A DNA stretch of 64,000 bases from Strigamia acuminata (taxonomy: Eukaryota; Arthropoda; Chilopoda; Geophilomorpha; Linotaeniidae). A model generated the notes under the pieces. The model did no database searches and was not told the DNA's origin. It saw nothing but the letters and a program-made list of their open reading frames with translations. The position numbers and the translations under genes were made by a program. Where the stretch lies: positions 7,816,186 to 7,880,185 of the forward strand of contig OX442317.1 in NCBI GenBank assembly GCA_949358305.1, written 5' to 3'. Positions 26,778 through 40,300 of this stretch are shown here, piece after piece. The stretch's first letter is position 1. Every line of letters begins with the position of its first letter.

Positions 26778-29700
26778 ACTGTACGTCCAATTCTGTTTTT
26801 ACACTGTAGATATGTTCCAGGAAGAAACCGTGTCAAAAAAGACAAGCAAGGGGAATTCCCTATGTAGAATCTCCTAGTCAACGACCAGGGGGAATTCCCT
26901 GAATATTTCCTAGACAACAAACAGTGGAAATTCCTTAAATATTTTGTAGAAAATTACAGTGAATACAAATATTTTTCCATGTAAAAACAGAATTGGGTGT
27001 AATTCAAATAATTTCAATAAATTAATTTTAAATTTTAAAAAAAAATTGGTATGCACGAACATTTATTGTACTTTCACCCCTAAACATGACCACTCTCTGG
27101 GCACATTGGGAATTGGTTTGTGCAAACTTTGTTAAAACTCTGCTTGGGTTTTGCACACTTTCCAGCTCTATGCAAATCCCCTGCAAAATATTTCATAGAT
27201 AATAAATAAGTCACGGAGCCATAATTAATCCTGTTACAATTTGCACACACTCTCCCCAAACAGTTGTTAAATGGCTGCTTTTGGTCTTTAAGTGTGACAC
27301 TGCAATAAAATTTCTTAAGAATTATAGCCAACATGAAAATGCACCTCAAGCTCAACAAATTACTACAAATCATAATCACAGTGAGAACTAAAAGAATCGC
27401 AACCACAATTAGGAACACAGAGTAGAAAAATTCATCAAAAACCGTTATTTATATGCAAAAATCCAAATAAAGCATTAAAAACCTGCAATTAAGTGCTATT
27501 TTATGTAACCTAACACACACGTCTGCTCATTAAGTCAAAATCAATTTGCTCCGTGATTGGGTTTGCTTCTCCGCAAGCTACGGGGTTAACCGGAGAAGCA
27601 ATGGATGCTCAATTCACTTAGCTAATAGAAAACACACGTTTGTTTCAAGGTTCACCTTGTTTGTTGCAGTTGTCTAGTTAGAACTCATCCTTCTGTGCTT
27701 ACACACACCAACCAAGTCCACCTCGTTTCATAATCAGCCCGTGCGTCACGGTGCTTGTGCACATTTCCCTCAAGATCAATTTAACGCTATTACCATCTCT
27801 CTAAACGCCACTGCTCAACCTGTGGAACGGCAACGTGAATATTCGACCAGCCAACAATTTCAACTAATTCCCCTTGTCACAAACTTGAAAATGGATCGTC
27901 TACGAATAAAGCCACCACTGCTTACAACTAAGCGACGGTTAGGAAATCATTTGTGGCGTATAAAACAACCAACTATACTCTGGCAGACCATAAGAATGGC
28001 CTTTCTCCCATTGGCCGAGCCATTTTACTGGTGTACTGATACAAAAAAATAGACCAAACCACCAGAATTGCATTAGATGTCCAGACATTGCAATCGATTA
28101 CCTATTGCTAGGAAATTGTTTGCTTTCCTGACAAAGCAACCAATAAACCAAACAAATATGTATTACGAAATGCAAAAAACCTAAAACATTATTTTATGAA
28201 TTAAAAAAACATTTTATTATAAAGTACAAATAAAATTTCAGCATTTTGATCATTAGAATAATCAAAAAAATTAAGAAAAAAACAAAACTACTTTTCCTGG
28301 TGGTATGACACAGTCTACAGCAGCGGTCGGCAACTGGCGGACCACGGTCCGGATACGGACCGCGGAAGGTCGAAACTTGGACCGCCAGATATTTTTTATT
28401 ATATATTTTTTTGGTATTTTTGGTGTCTTTTGGTGTTTTTTTGGTTTTTTTTGGTTTTATTTAGTGTTTTTGGTGTTTTTTGTGTTTTTGTGTTCTTTTT
28501 GTTTTATTTTGTTGTCTTTTTCTGGACCTCGATAAAAATTTTCAATTTTTCCGGACCCCACTTAAAATTACTTGCCGACCCCTGGTCTACAGTTAGTAGT
28601 AATGAGGCTGGGCCAATGGGAGAAAGGCCACTCTTATGGTCTGCCAGAGTATAGACGACGTTAGGACCAGAACCATACCTAAAACCAGCTCGCAAAATTC
28701 ATTACTGCGCATATCCCATTCTGTGTAGTCGATTTCCTAATTCCAGTTGTTATTTAACAGTGTTAAGCCTAATATTATGCCAAGATAAATTAAATAAATT
28801 AAATAAACAACAATAAACTGACTAACAAAAGTAATTTACAACGTTGTACCGCAATATTGATGCTTTATTTCCTTTGTGTGCAACAAGCTTGACAATCGCC
28901 ATGTTAAGTGCATGCGCAGACTATGATGCGCAGTTCGAATTTGGCATCAAGATACCGGGCGCAAACTGCAGTCATATATCTGCGCACCAATGTATTAGAA
29001 TTCCTGTTTACTTGAATATTGCACGATATTTTGTCTATCAATGATGTAGCTATGTAAATGTGTTTACATGCTGTGTCGCCGTTACGTAAGAGCGGCACTA
29101 TAATCATCACAACTCAACAACAGCTCAATTGAATCAAAATTGATGTCATGTGATCGAAAATGGCAAATTGTCAGTCATTTTGATACAACATAGACTAAAT
29201 AGGAAAATTATCAGACATAACTTGGAATGTAATTTATTCCGGGGACTTTTCTTTGCCGCCAGAACGTCGGGGTCACCAACCCTTTAGCGTTTTCTAACTC
29301 TCAACCGTAGAAAACAGTTTATTATGACAGCCCAAACTGCGTCTGGGCTGTCTAGGGCCCTTCGTAGAGCCCTTTCAGACAAAATGGCAACAAATGACAA
29401 TGTACACGAGTTGGAAGGAATTTGTGTCATCGCAAACTATACAAATGCCCTCGTTTACTTCTTCATCAATTATACTTGCATCTCACGAAACCATCTTGAA
29501 TTTTCATACATTTGTAATCAAAGTGAAGAAGCAATTTTCAAAAAACTGTTGAAAACTTCAAATTGTATCTTCTTCATTTAGTCCTCCAACTACTTGCTTG
29601 CAAATGTCGCATTATAAAACCTCCTGGTATCAATTTTGGTCTCAAAAATGCAAATCATCAATTGAAAATATGTATTAAACAATTATATAACCGCAATGTT

Positions 29701-32700
29701 TATTTAGAAATTAGACAAAGTTAACAACATTTATTTGTTTTGTATAATTTTAATTTTGCTTCACTGCACTACACTTGCCAAGATTGATGATAGCCATGTG
29801 AGACATGTGCAATGTCATTAACAACAATCGGTAATTCATTCCCAACCAAATAAATAATAGCTAATCTACACAAACATCACAATGTGTCAACAGGAAGTCT
29901 CAAAACTGTGTATGCAACCCCACATTGCCTCAACCCATATGGTTCGAACTTCGAAGATATATTTTACAATCTATTGCTTTTCACTTTACGCATTCCAAAA
30001 TGCATTAGCATTTCGTGCAATTAAGTGTATTATTTGTACATTAAAGTGCGTCCAATAATGATAGGTCCACCCCTGCATTGTTACATAAAATAACTTCTGT
30101 GACTGTTATAGAAATGACAATTTCTTTCTGATATTATTACAATAAAATAATGTTATCCCAATATTTCCAATGTATTTAAACAATAAATAAATAAATAAAT
30201 CCAAAAAGCACATTTTTGCTGTCCTGTCATTATCGGACGCACCTTAAATAATAATAATAATATTGGAAATGCAAACCAAAACTGTATTACAAAATGTAAT
30301 TACATTGCAATATAATTTCAATGTATTTTTGAACCATATGGGAATTTTACAACATACGCACATTTTGATATTTTCTCATATTTTTATAAAACCATAAAAA
30401 GAAATAACTTTTTTTTCTAAGGTAGTTGAGATTCCAAGTATAAATGCTGACATTTCAAGTCTATCCTCACACCTCTTTCAATTTGTCCCATCAGATTAAC
30501 TCCATTTTGAAGCAAGTCACTTGCAGTCAACGCTTCTTCACAAACCGGTCGACTCGAAAACCCCAGAGAACAATAAAATGACAAAAAAATTCCTAAGAAA
30601 TCCTCCATAAATTGCAAGAACCTCGACATCTCCACCCCACAATCTCTCCGCCTCCAGGATCCATGAATAAGAATTTGTTATCACCTCTTGGTCCATGTCT
30701 TCTTGAACCAATCGCTTGAGTGACCATCCAAAAGAAAAAAGAAAAAAAAAAGACCAAATGTTCCAAATTGTTAGAGACCTAACCTTGTTCTTGTTCCTCC
30801 TCCGCTCAATCCCATTCTAAACACTTACCAAATAGAATTTTTCTTTTTTTTTTCTCCTTTTTTCGCCATATTATGCCCTTCTTCTCCTCTCAAAAGGGCA
30901 CATGTCAAAGAAAATTATTTCAAGTCGGCAACATAATTGGAAAGTTGCAAGAAGAAGAAGAAAAAAATAAAGTACAACAAAATTCCATTTCCAGTTGGTT
31001 GCTTGCATGGTCGTTTAGCACGAAAAGACGTCTAGCCCATCAGAATTCTCAGAGGCCCTTTGCGACAAGGTCTTGCTTGCTTGGCCCTTTGCCCGCTCAA
31101 AAGGGTGGAGTTAAGAAGTGAGAAGATATCGCTGGAATGGCTTCGTTTTTTTTTTTTCCTTCGTCTTCTTTCTTTATACTTTCGACTTGTTTTTATTTCG
31201 TTTTATTTATTTTTATTTTACTTTATTTTCCTTTTCATTTTTTTTTTCTTGAAAAAGGGGGAAAATGGTTTTAAATCTTCACGTTTTGGTTAAAACTCAA
31301 GTTTTTCCGGCTGCTAAATCATTCTGATCGTTTTCTCCTATATGGCCATATGGTGATTAAATAGGAAAAGGAATTATTGTTGCAAAAGTCTCTCTGAGAA
31401 CATGTGGAGTTTGTGACAATATATCAATTGTTTCTCTTACGCTTTGTCAACACAAGACCGGTTGTGAAAAACACTGATAACCGAGTTTTTCCACAACCGA
31501 TCTTGCTTATTTTTATACTTTTTATTGCATGAAATGAAATTTTTGGTGCATATGGTATGCGCAAAAAACGAAATTTTTGGTGCATATTGTATCCGCATAA
31601 AATGGAATTTTTGGTGCGTATTGTATGCGCAAAAAATGGAATTTTTGATGCATATTGTATGCGCATAAAATGGAATTTTTGGTGCATATTGTATGCGCAT
31701 AAAATGGAATTTTTGGTGCATATTGTATGCGCATAAAACACAAAACACGAAAAATCACAAAATAACACATGAATAAACGAAAAAAACAAACAAAAAATTC
31801 AAATTTTAGAATTCGTGTAGACTAGATCTTTTTGTGCATGAATATCCAAGTCCTGTTGATAACATTTGAATATTTATTTATTTCAAACCAAAAAAAAAAA
31901 AATAAATCTCGTAAACTTTTTTTAAAAATGTCATTAACATCAAAAAGTATTATTTTCCACTTGTGTTTCCTCCGAGTTGAAAGAACTGATATCCTCATTA
32001 AAATCATTGCATGTATTAAATTTTCCCCTTCCAAAGCCGCCACCATTATTTTTTTTCCATTCATTTTTTTTTCGTTTAATGTGGCTGACCACTCATTCTT
32101 TCCACAGCTGCCACAAATTATAAGATTTCTTCCCTCCTCTTCTTCTTCCATTTTTTTATTTTATTATTTTTCACAGTTGAAATAACAAAACTCCTGATTA
32201 TACTGGCGGAGATGTAATTAATTCCGACATTCCCATCCCCCATTTTGTTGGCGCTATGTACAGCAAACAGAGAAGAATTGCCGTTGTGGAGAAAGCAATC
32301 CAATTTCACTACTTCACTGCTTCTTTCATATCACACAAGGAGGAGCTATTAAGACAATAAAATGGCAGACTAGAGACAGAGATAAGTGTTAATGCGATGA
32401 AATTAATTTGTGAGCAAGATGAAAAGTAGAAGAAAATTTGTCAAAAAAGAGCAATGGATTCTTTTATCTGCCCTGATTTCCCCATCTTCTCCTATCTCGT
32501 GGTCACTTAATGTCCATTTCGTTTCTACGCCGATGAATTGTGAAAAATGGAACTGGAGCGCTTCAAATTGAGTTGTTCCTGCTCAACACTCGATCGTGTC
32601 TTGCGTGCAATAAAAATACGAACTAACACTGGAAACAGATATGGCTTTACACGTTTTTTAATTGCTGAAAAGTTAATGTAAATTTGAACTTTCGGCTTTG

Positions 32701-34323
32701 TAAAGTCACATTTACAAAGATTGTAAATTTTTGTTTGTAAATTTTTGTTTTTGTTTACAAAGATTGTAAATTTTTGTTTGTAAATTTTTGTTTTTGTTTA
32801 CAAAGATTGTAAATTTTTGTTTTCCACATTAACTTTTGGAACATTTACAATTTGTAAAGCCATATTTTTTTCCAGTGTAAACGTCTAGAAATTTCGTTCC
32901 GTCGAGCACACCGTCACTTAATTGTGAAATAAATGCTAAAATATTCAAATTCCATTAGAAATTCTCCTTTATTTTCACAAAAAATAAAAAAAAATAAAAA
33001 TCTTGAAAATTTAATCAATTGAATTTAAACCCCCCATTAATATTCCTGCGCAACACGCTTATAAACAAAGCAATGCAGGGAAGCACAGCGAGTTGTTTCC
33101 ATTCCGTGATTTACAAGTCCTTAACAATTTTTATTGTTGTTCCATTTTGTGCAAGAAAAAAATCTTTGTAGGGTAATAAAGTTTTACAATGGGCCTTAAC
33201 ATGTATATCAAGTTGACAAAAAATTGCCTCTGCATTTCACTTCAGGTATTTACGACGACAAAAACTGAAAACAGATTTTTCTTTCGTCATTTCTAGCAAA
33301 GATCAAAAGGATTTTCTAACATTATTTCATTGTTTCTTAAGCAAACCTTAGCTGCAATCTACTTTGTGCAACGAAGATTAATAAATCATAAATTCAGAGC
33401 CAATTTCTTTTACTTATCTAATAATCTAAACTGCTCTGGGAGTCTGATACATAAAATGACAGAAATTCCTGGCAAACACGCATTCTAGCTATTAGGCCTT
33501 TCAGGTATGATTATTTCCCATCAGTCGAGAATCGAGCTGGAATTTGTCACAGCTATAACTTACAAAAAAACGTTATTGCACTTTTGCCTATCTAATTATG
33601 TGCTACCAAAACGACCGCTAACATCCAAAATGTGATACCCGTTTTCCTCCCATTTTTATTCCTCCGAGTGATGAATTGAGTGAAAACTCACGAGTTAAAT
33701 GTGCTCGAATTTCTTGTAATGGCTTTTATAGAGGCAAAATCGATTTTATTTGATTGGCAATTGCATTTGGAAGTGAACAAAACCCATAAGGTTCAAAAGT
33801 ATTTTTTTAAATATATCGCTTTTCACTTAATGCATTCCAAAATGCATAGCATTTCGTGCAATTAAGTATATTATGTGTACATTAAAAATAAAAATAATAA
33901 TTATTGTGTTTAAACGGGCCCCGACGCCTATCAGAACCCGAAGCCAATTTGAAGCTTTACGGTAATGCATTTCACAATATATTTTACAAAATGTATTATT
34001 ATTTGCAAAACGCATTGCAATTCTTAATTGCCATGTATTTATAAACCATTTGGGAGTGCTTTTCCATTTTTCTATTTTATTTTCAACTTTTAATTTTATA
34101 ATTTTTTTTTTAATTTTTATTACTAAATATTAAATTTCCAAATCATTAAATTAAGAAACCAATACTATTATCTTTGACTTGAAGATAAAAAATTCATAAT
34201 GGAAAACTTTTCAAACAAATTGCAAAGTAAATTGAAAGTCACTTTAATAAATGAATCCAAAAAAAAAAAAAAGGAAAAAAAAAAAATATAAATAGATTAT
34301 AAATCGCGGCCTGCCAGTTTCAA

Positions 34324-34366
<43 letters not shown>

Positions 34367-37300
34367 AAAGACCGGTTTAATATTTTAAACTAAATCCAAA
34401 TTCCATTAAGAAGCAAGAAATTCAAAAATCCCTCAAAAAGAGCTTTCCGTTCTCATTGAGCAAACCACCCCAAAATGCAAATAAATTTAACCAAAGTGAA
34501 ATTCATTATTCATCAAATTTGCTTCATCTTATCTCCAGAGACTTCATTTACCTTATCCACTCACTGACGTGTTCGAAACACGTTGGCGTGTATCACGTTG
34601 TTTATTCTCTCTACGAAAACACTACGCTGTTAGTGTTATTAACGTCTCATTCATCTGATCATGTAATTCATACTGAAATGAACTCTTCCTTTCTCACTGC
34701 CCTACAGTAATCCGAAAACATTTAATTGAGTTATCGGTTCCACAAGGTTCCACGAACCCCCGAGCCAAGAAGGTTGCTGAGTGCCTCGCTCCCTCAGTTC
34801 TACAAGACAAAGGTTTATCTGTTTCCTTTTTGTACACCAATATTAAGTGTCGAAAATAAAAATAAAACTGTGGACTTCTGTTTGTTCTAACCAAAGTTTT
34901 CTCTTGATGATAAGTAGAGAATTGAGTGAAAATCCTTTGTGCCAATAATCCACAGAATCTTGTTGAAAAATCTACGTTAAGAATAAGCACTTTAGATTTG
35001 CCGAGTATTAAGATTAAGCTCCTGTTTCCGCCCACACTCAAAAATCTATAAACGCACGTAAATTGAAATTAAAAATAGAAACTTTTTCTTCAGTTTTACC
35101 ATTAGATAACGAATAGCCAAATAAAAAGTTCGACTTTACACGAATTTCTTCTTTTCCCAATACCGTCAATCGGAGATACTTCGGACTAATAGACCACTGG
35201 AAAATCATGATGTAATGCATTTTGGCTCTGCCCACAATAAGAAAACTACAAATTAACAATGCTATAATGTTATTTTGCAATGGTTTTTCTCATCGCTGTA
35301 TTATTGAAGACCCACACTAGGTGGTGCCAGGTCCAATTGATTATACTACTGTCACATGACTTCCGGTTATGTTATGTTACGTTTTAGGCATGAAAAGCTC
35401 CTTTTTCAGTGATTAGAAATAAGCGCTGAAACGCTGAAGCGATTATTCATGTGATTGACCCACGTAAGTCACATGATAATCGCTTCAGCAGAATAATCTT
35501 ATGATCGCTTCAGCGCCTTCAGCGCATTATTTATGAAACCCCCTAATGATGTATAGATTGTGATTATGTCATTAAAAAAAATTACGAAGGACCGCAGTCT
35601 TTACTATGCCGCAACATAGAACTACGTCCGGAGGAATGTCTGCTTATTTAGATGAGGTTGGGGAAGTTGCGATAGTTCTGTTTGGTTTGTCTGCCCATTC
35701 CTGTTTTGGCTCGTCTGGATATTGCTATCTAAAATGTAGAATGAACAGTGGTGCCTCCTACGGCCTCTGTATTGTTTTGTGCCGACAACAAACGGCTTTT
35801 GTATGCGATTGTTTTGGGCCAACAACAGACGTCTTTTGTATACGATTGTTTGAATTTTACAAATTGTCCCCGACTTCCGTTTTCAACGTCAAATTTACGT
35901 TCTCTGCGTCGATTGCTGGAGCCCTTTGGAACTACCAGAGTCGTCTTAACAGCCCAACCACAAGTTCCAACGTGTTTTTCCACATGATTTTTCCACACAA
36001 GAATCTCGTGTAAATAGAGTTTGCGGACATGCCTTTCTTCTTATAAATGGCCATCCTTGTGACCTCACGGCGTCATAAGCATAAGGATGGACTGTAAGCA
36101 TAAGAAAAATGTATTTTTTTAAGAGTACCTTATAAAATAAGGCAGCCAATTTGATGTCGTTTCCTTATGATTTCTCAAAATGGCTGCCAACAGTTTTTGT
36201 TTGTTGTTGTTTTGATCATGTGATCAAAATTACTAGTTTGAGAACACAACATAAGGTTATATGGTAACTTGCCGGAACCATGTTCGTAACCTCATAAGGT
36301 TATAACACTATAAGATCATAAGAACCAATTTTTATAAGGAAAAAAGCATGTCCGCAAACTACTCTCTAATACCTGTGCTGTCTTGTAGCACAAGTTTATT
36401 GGAAAATTATGACATAATGCAGCTTGGCCCCGCCCACAAAAAGAAAACTATAAATTAACAATGTTATTATGTTATTATGCATTGGTTTTTCTCATAGAGG
36501 GAATGGAGGGACAACCATGTTACAATCACATAATCGTATCACCTGACCTCATTTTTCCAAAAGTCTATTCAAGAACTCCATCTCGCATTAACAAGTAATG
36601 CTAATTCTTGCGTTGCATTAATTCTTTATTGAATGCTCCTAGCACACACACACACACTCACACTTCAAGTCTACACACCGGCAAGCAAGCGTATCACCCG
36701 AGAATAAAGTGTGTGAATAATGCTGAATGCGTGCACAAAGTCTTTAAGTTCACATAACTTAAAGCTAAACTATTGGATTGGAAGTGACAAGTTGTTTGAT
36801 GTCTCACTATTTGAGCTGGCGCTTTCAGATCACAAAAAATATTGGCTTTACCCCCGGTTGCAGAACCAGAAACAACATATCAAGAAACAGGAAACACCCA
36901 GCTTAAAAGATGATCATTAAGTGAGACTTCCTGCTAAAGGGCCAAAGGTTTAGTGCAGCTTTTAAAAAAAAAAGTTGTAACGTAGCAACTAAGTGGACAT
37001 AAAATCTTATTGGCTGCCACGCACTAAATATACAAAGTCACAGCAACATCACCTGACAATGTTGTGAGTGGTGAGTCACATCAATCAAACCTGAAATTGA
37101 GCTTTTATATAATAATTCTTTATTTTCTCTTTCAATTTGGAGCAAACCAAGCTGCACTGCTGCGAATTAGTTCCCATTGACAAAACATAAGTGACTGTTA
37201 TCCTTAGCCTCAATTTGAGCAGTTTTTCAACTCAATGACCAACCCATTGATTGCAATTCCGCACCAGAATGATTATACCAACATTAATACCACATGCTGC

Positions 37301-40300
37301 AAGAAGTTTAGATCAAACGATTTGTTTTTTATTTTTTTATTGGCCCAATAAAACCTAGAAATGTTGCTGCAACCATTAAAAGCCAAATATCCAATTTACT
37401 AAATGATATTTTCGACTTTTTCTCGTAGATTTGTGTATTTTATTTTAGTGTTTTCGTATTCATACGAGGTAGGGCCAAGAAAACTGGTCATTTTTTTTAC
37501 ATTAGGTGCGTTCAAACTTTCAGTCTATTCAAGTACCAGAGACATCTCACGGGCATCCTTAGAATGTTAAGGCTGAACAAATACGCCATGTGGATGGGGA
37601 AGTCACTTATCTTCAAGATACGACTTAATTTACATCTTGCCAACACCTAAGGGTTTTTATCCCCATTGGTTTGACATGGAGATGTATTAAACATACGAAA
37701 ATACCGTATTTCCTCTTATTGTGTGCCCCCATTAGACCGCGGGCCTTTAAAAAAGGGCGGGGAAAATTTAAAATCTGTAATTAGTGTGCAGGGCGTTATT
37801 AAAGAGTAAAATATGAATTTTTAATGGGCAATTTGAGGAGAATTTAAATTTTTTAATAGAAAATTTAATGAATTTTGAATTTTTTAATGAACAATCCAGT
37901 GAATTTTGAATATTTTGATTGAAAATTTAGTGAAATTTTAATATTTTAATTAAAAATTTAGTGAAAATTTAATATTTTGATTGAAATTTTTATGAAATTT
38001 GACTATTTTAATTGAAAAAATAGTGAAATTTAAATTTTTTTAGTAAAAATTTGAAAAAAAATTTGAATTTATGAAAAAAATTGAATTTATGAAAAAAATT
38101 GAGTTTTTTCCATGACATTTTAATTAAGTATTTTTACATACAGTTGTGGGTTAATTTCTTTCTTTTCCGTCTTTACAAACTGAAAATTCACATCAAAATA
38201 AAAATGCAAGACAGCGAGCTGCACGAAGCGATTTTCCTGGCACACAATTTCTCTCATAATCATTTGTTTTGCGCAAAATAAGCCCGTCTCTCCTCCTTAA
38301 TTCACCGAAATGACAAGCGCAGATATTGAATTTGTCATCAATATCAAAACAAGGTCATTTAAGAATCGCGGTTCGATACAAACTCGGAAACAATAAGCGA
38401 TGGATTAATGACCAAACCAACTCAGCGTGACTCGATGTGACAAATATTAATCTTCTCGCGAAAAAATATATCCAAACAAAAAAATAAAAATAAAAAAAAA
38501 AACACAAAACAAAACACAAAGCCGAACGAGAGAAATCCGAGCTTTTAATAGTCGACCAAGAAGACAAGATGGAAGATTTCTTTTTTCTCCATTTTCCTTT
38601 TTCTTTATTCCTCCCCTCCCCTCGTTTATTTCCTCCTTTTTACTGCCGCTATTCTCGCGCAGTCGTCTCGAGTTCGTATGAAAAGAACTTGTTATTCAAC
38701 AAAACACAACGCAAGGTGGCGCGAGTCAAGCCAAACAAGCGGCGATTTATATCGCTGACTTTGCTCACACTGATCCACCATTTTCCACTTGCGACAACTC
38801 GAGCGTGAAGAAATGAAGTTGTTAGCAGCGAAGCCGCTTTGGCAGGCGTCTTCTTTTCTTCTTTTATTAATGACTACTGACTTTATTAATGGATGCACAA
38901 TTTAATCTGGTAATAGAAATATTGCCGCTCGCCTCTTCATCAGTGAGTAATTCTCGACTCAACTCAAACTGCGTTTCTCTTTATCTGGCAAAATCAAGCG
39001 TTGTAATCGGCATTAAATTCAAATTCGCCATTTAAAAATCACTTTTGCCTATTTAAAAACATCCTACTAACTAAAAGTGAAACCTTTAAACTAGTCTTAA
39101 CATGGGAACATTGGAAATATAGAAATAAATAGATTGAAATTATATTGCGATGTATATTGAAATGCATTTTGTAATACGTTTTTGCGTGCTATTGGTTTGC
39201 AAATGATAATATATTTTGTAAAATGTATTATAAAATGCATTCCCACTATTGTTATTTGTCAAACATTTTCAAAATGCATTTTTTTCAATTGTATTACGAA
39301 ATGCATTATTTAATGTCCAATTAATATACTTAATTCCGCGAAATGCTTAACGGAAAAGCAATATACCGTAAAATATTGAGTGGCCTACAAGTTTGAGCAA
39401 TATAATCTCTTTGTAAAGAGATTGTTTATTTCTTTTTTTTATAATATATAAAATTCTCACTCACTTTTTATCTTTGAAATCATTAAACAAAACCCAAGTC
39501 AAAGATCACTCTCATTAAAAACGTGTTCTCACAAAATTCCAACGAAACGGGTGAAAGTTGATGAAACAACTGTTAATTTCCATTTTTTTCTCAAATTTAA
39601 TTATTAAAAAACAAAAGAAAAAAAAAATATCCAAAAAAAAAAACAAAATAAATAAAGTTACACTACAAAAGAGCAATATTTTATAATAAGCACAAAACAC
39701 CTCCCGCTGACTCGAAATAATTGCAACGTGGGACTTTTTAAAGCATTTCCCAGACTAAAGAAGCCAAATTAACCCTCAGAAACCACGACAGAACTCGTAT
39801 TCGATTCCCTCAAACCAAAGTGCGTTAACCCTAGATCTCATTTTTACTTTTCTCCATAATTCAATCAAAAAATCAAAATTTTAAAACCACAAAAAAAATA
39901 ATAAAAAACCACAACCAAATCCCTCAAAAAAATAAAAAATAAAAAAAAATAAAATAACAACCAACAAAAAAACCTCTATTCATACAAAACCCTTCAAAAG
40001 CCTCCTAATGTGAAAAAGAAACAGCACAAACCCAAAGCAAAACAACACTAGAAAACAGAAACAAGACAAGACAACAAAAAAAAGAGATAAGAGCTCGAAA
40101 AGAAGAAAAACTCGGAGGGTGAAGAGGAAAAGGAAGCAAGAATAAGGGGCCTAGATGGAAAAGAGCCATGGGATTCCTATCAATCAAACGGACTCCCCGA
40201 TCATTAAGATGTTCCCTTAAGACATGGCCGACAGTGGCACTATCTCAAGCTGGGGTTTTGGGAATTATATCAATCCGAAACTGGCCCTAAGACATCTTGT

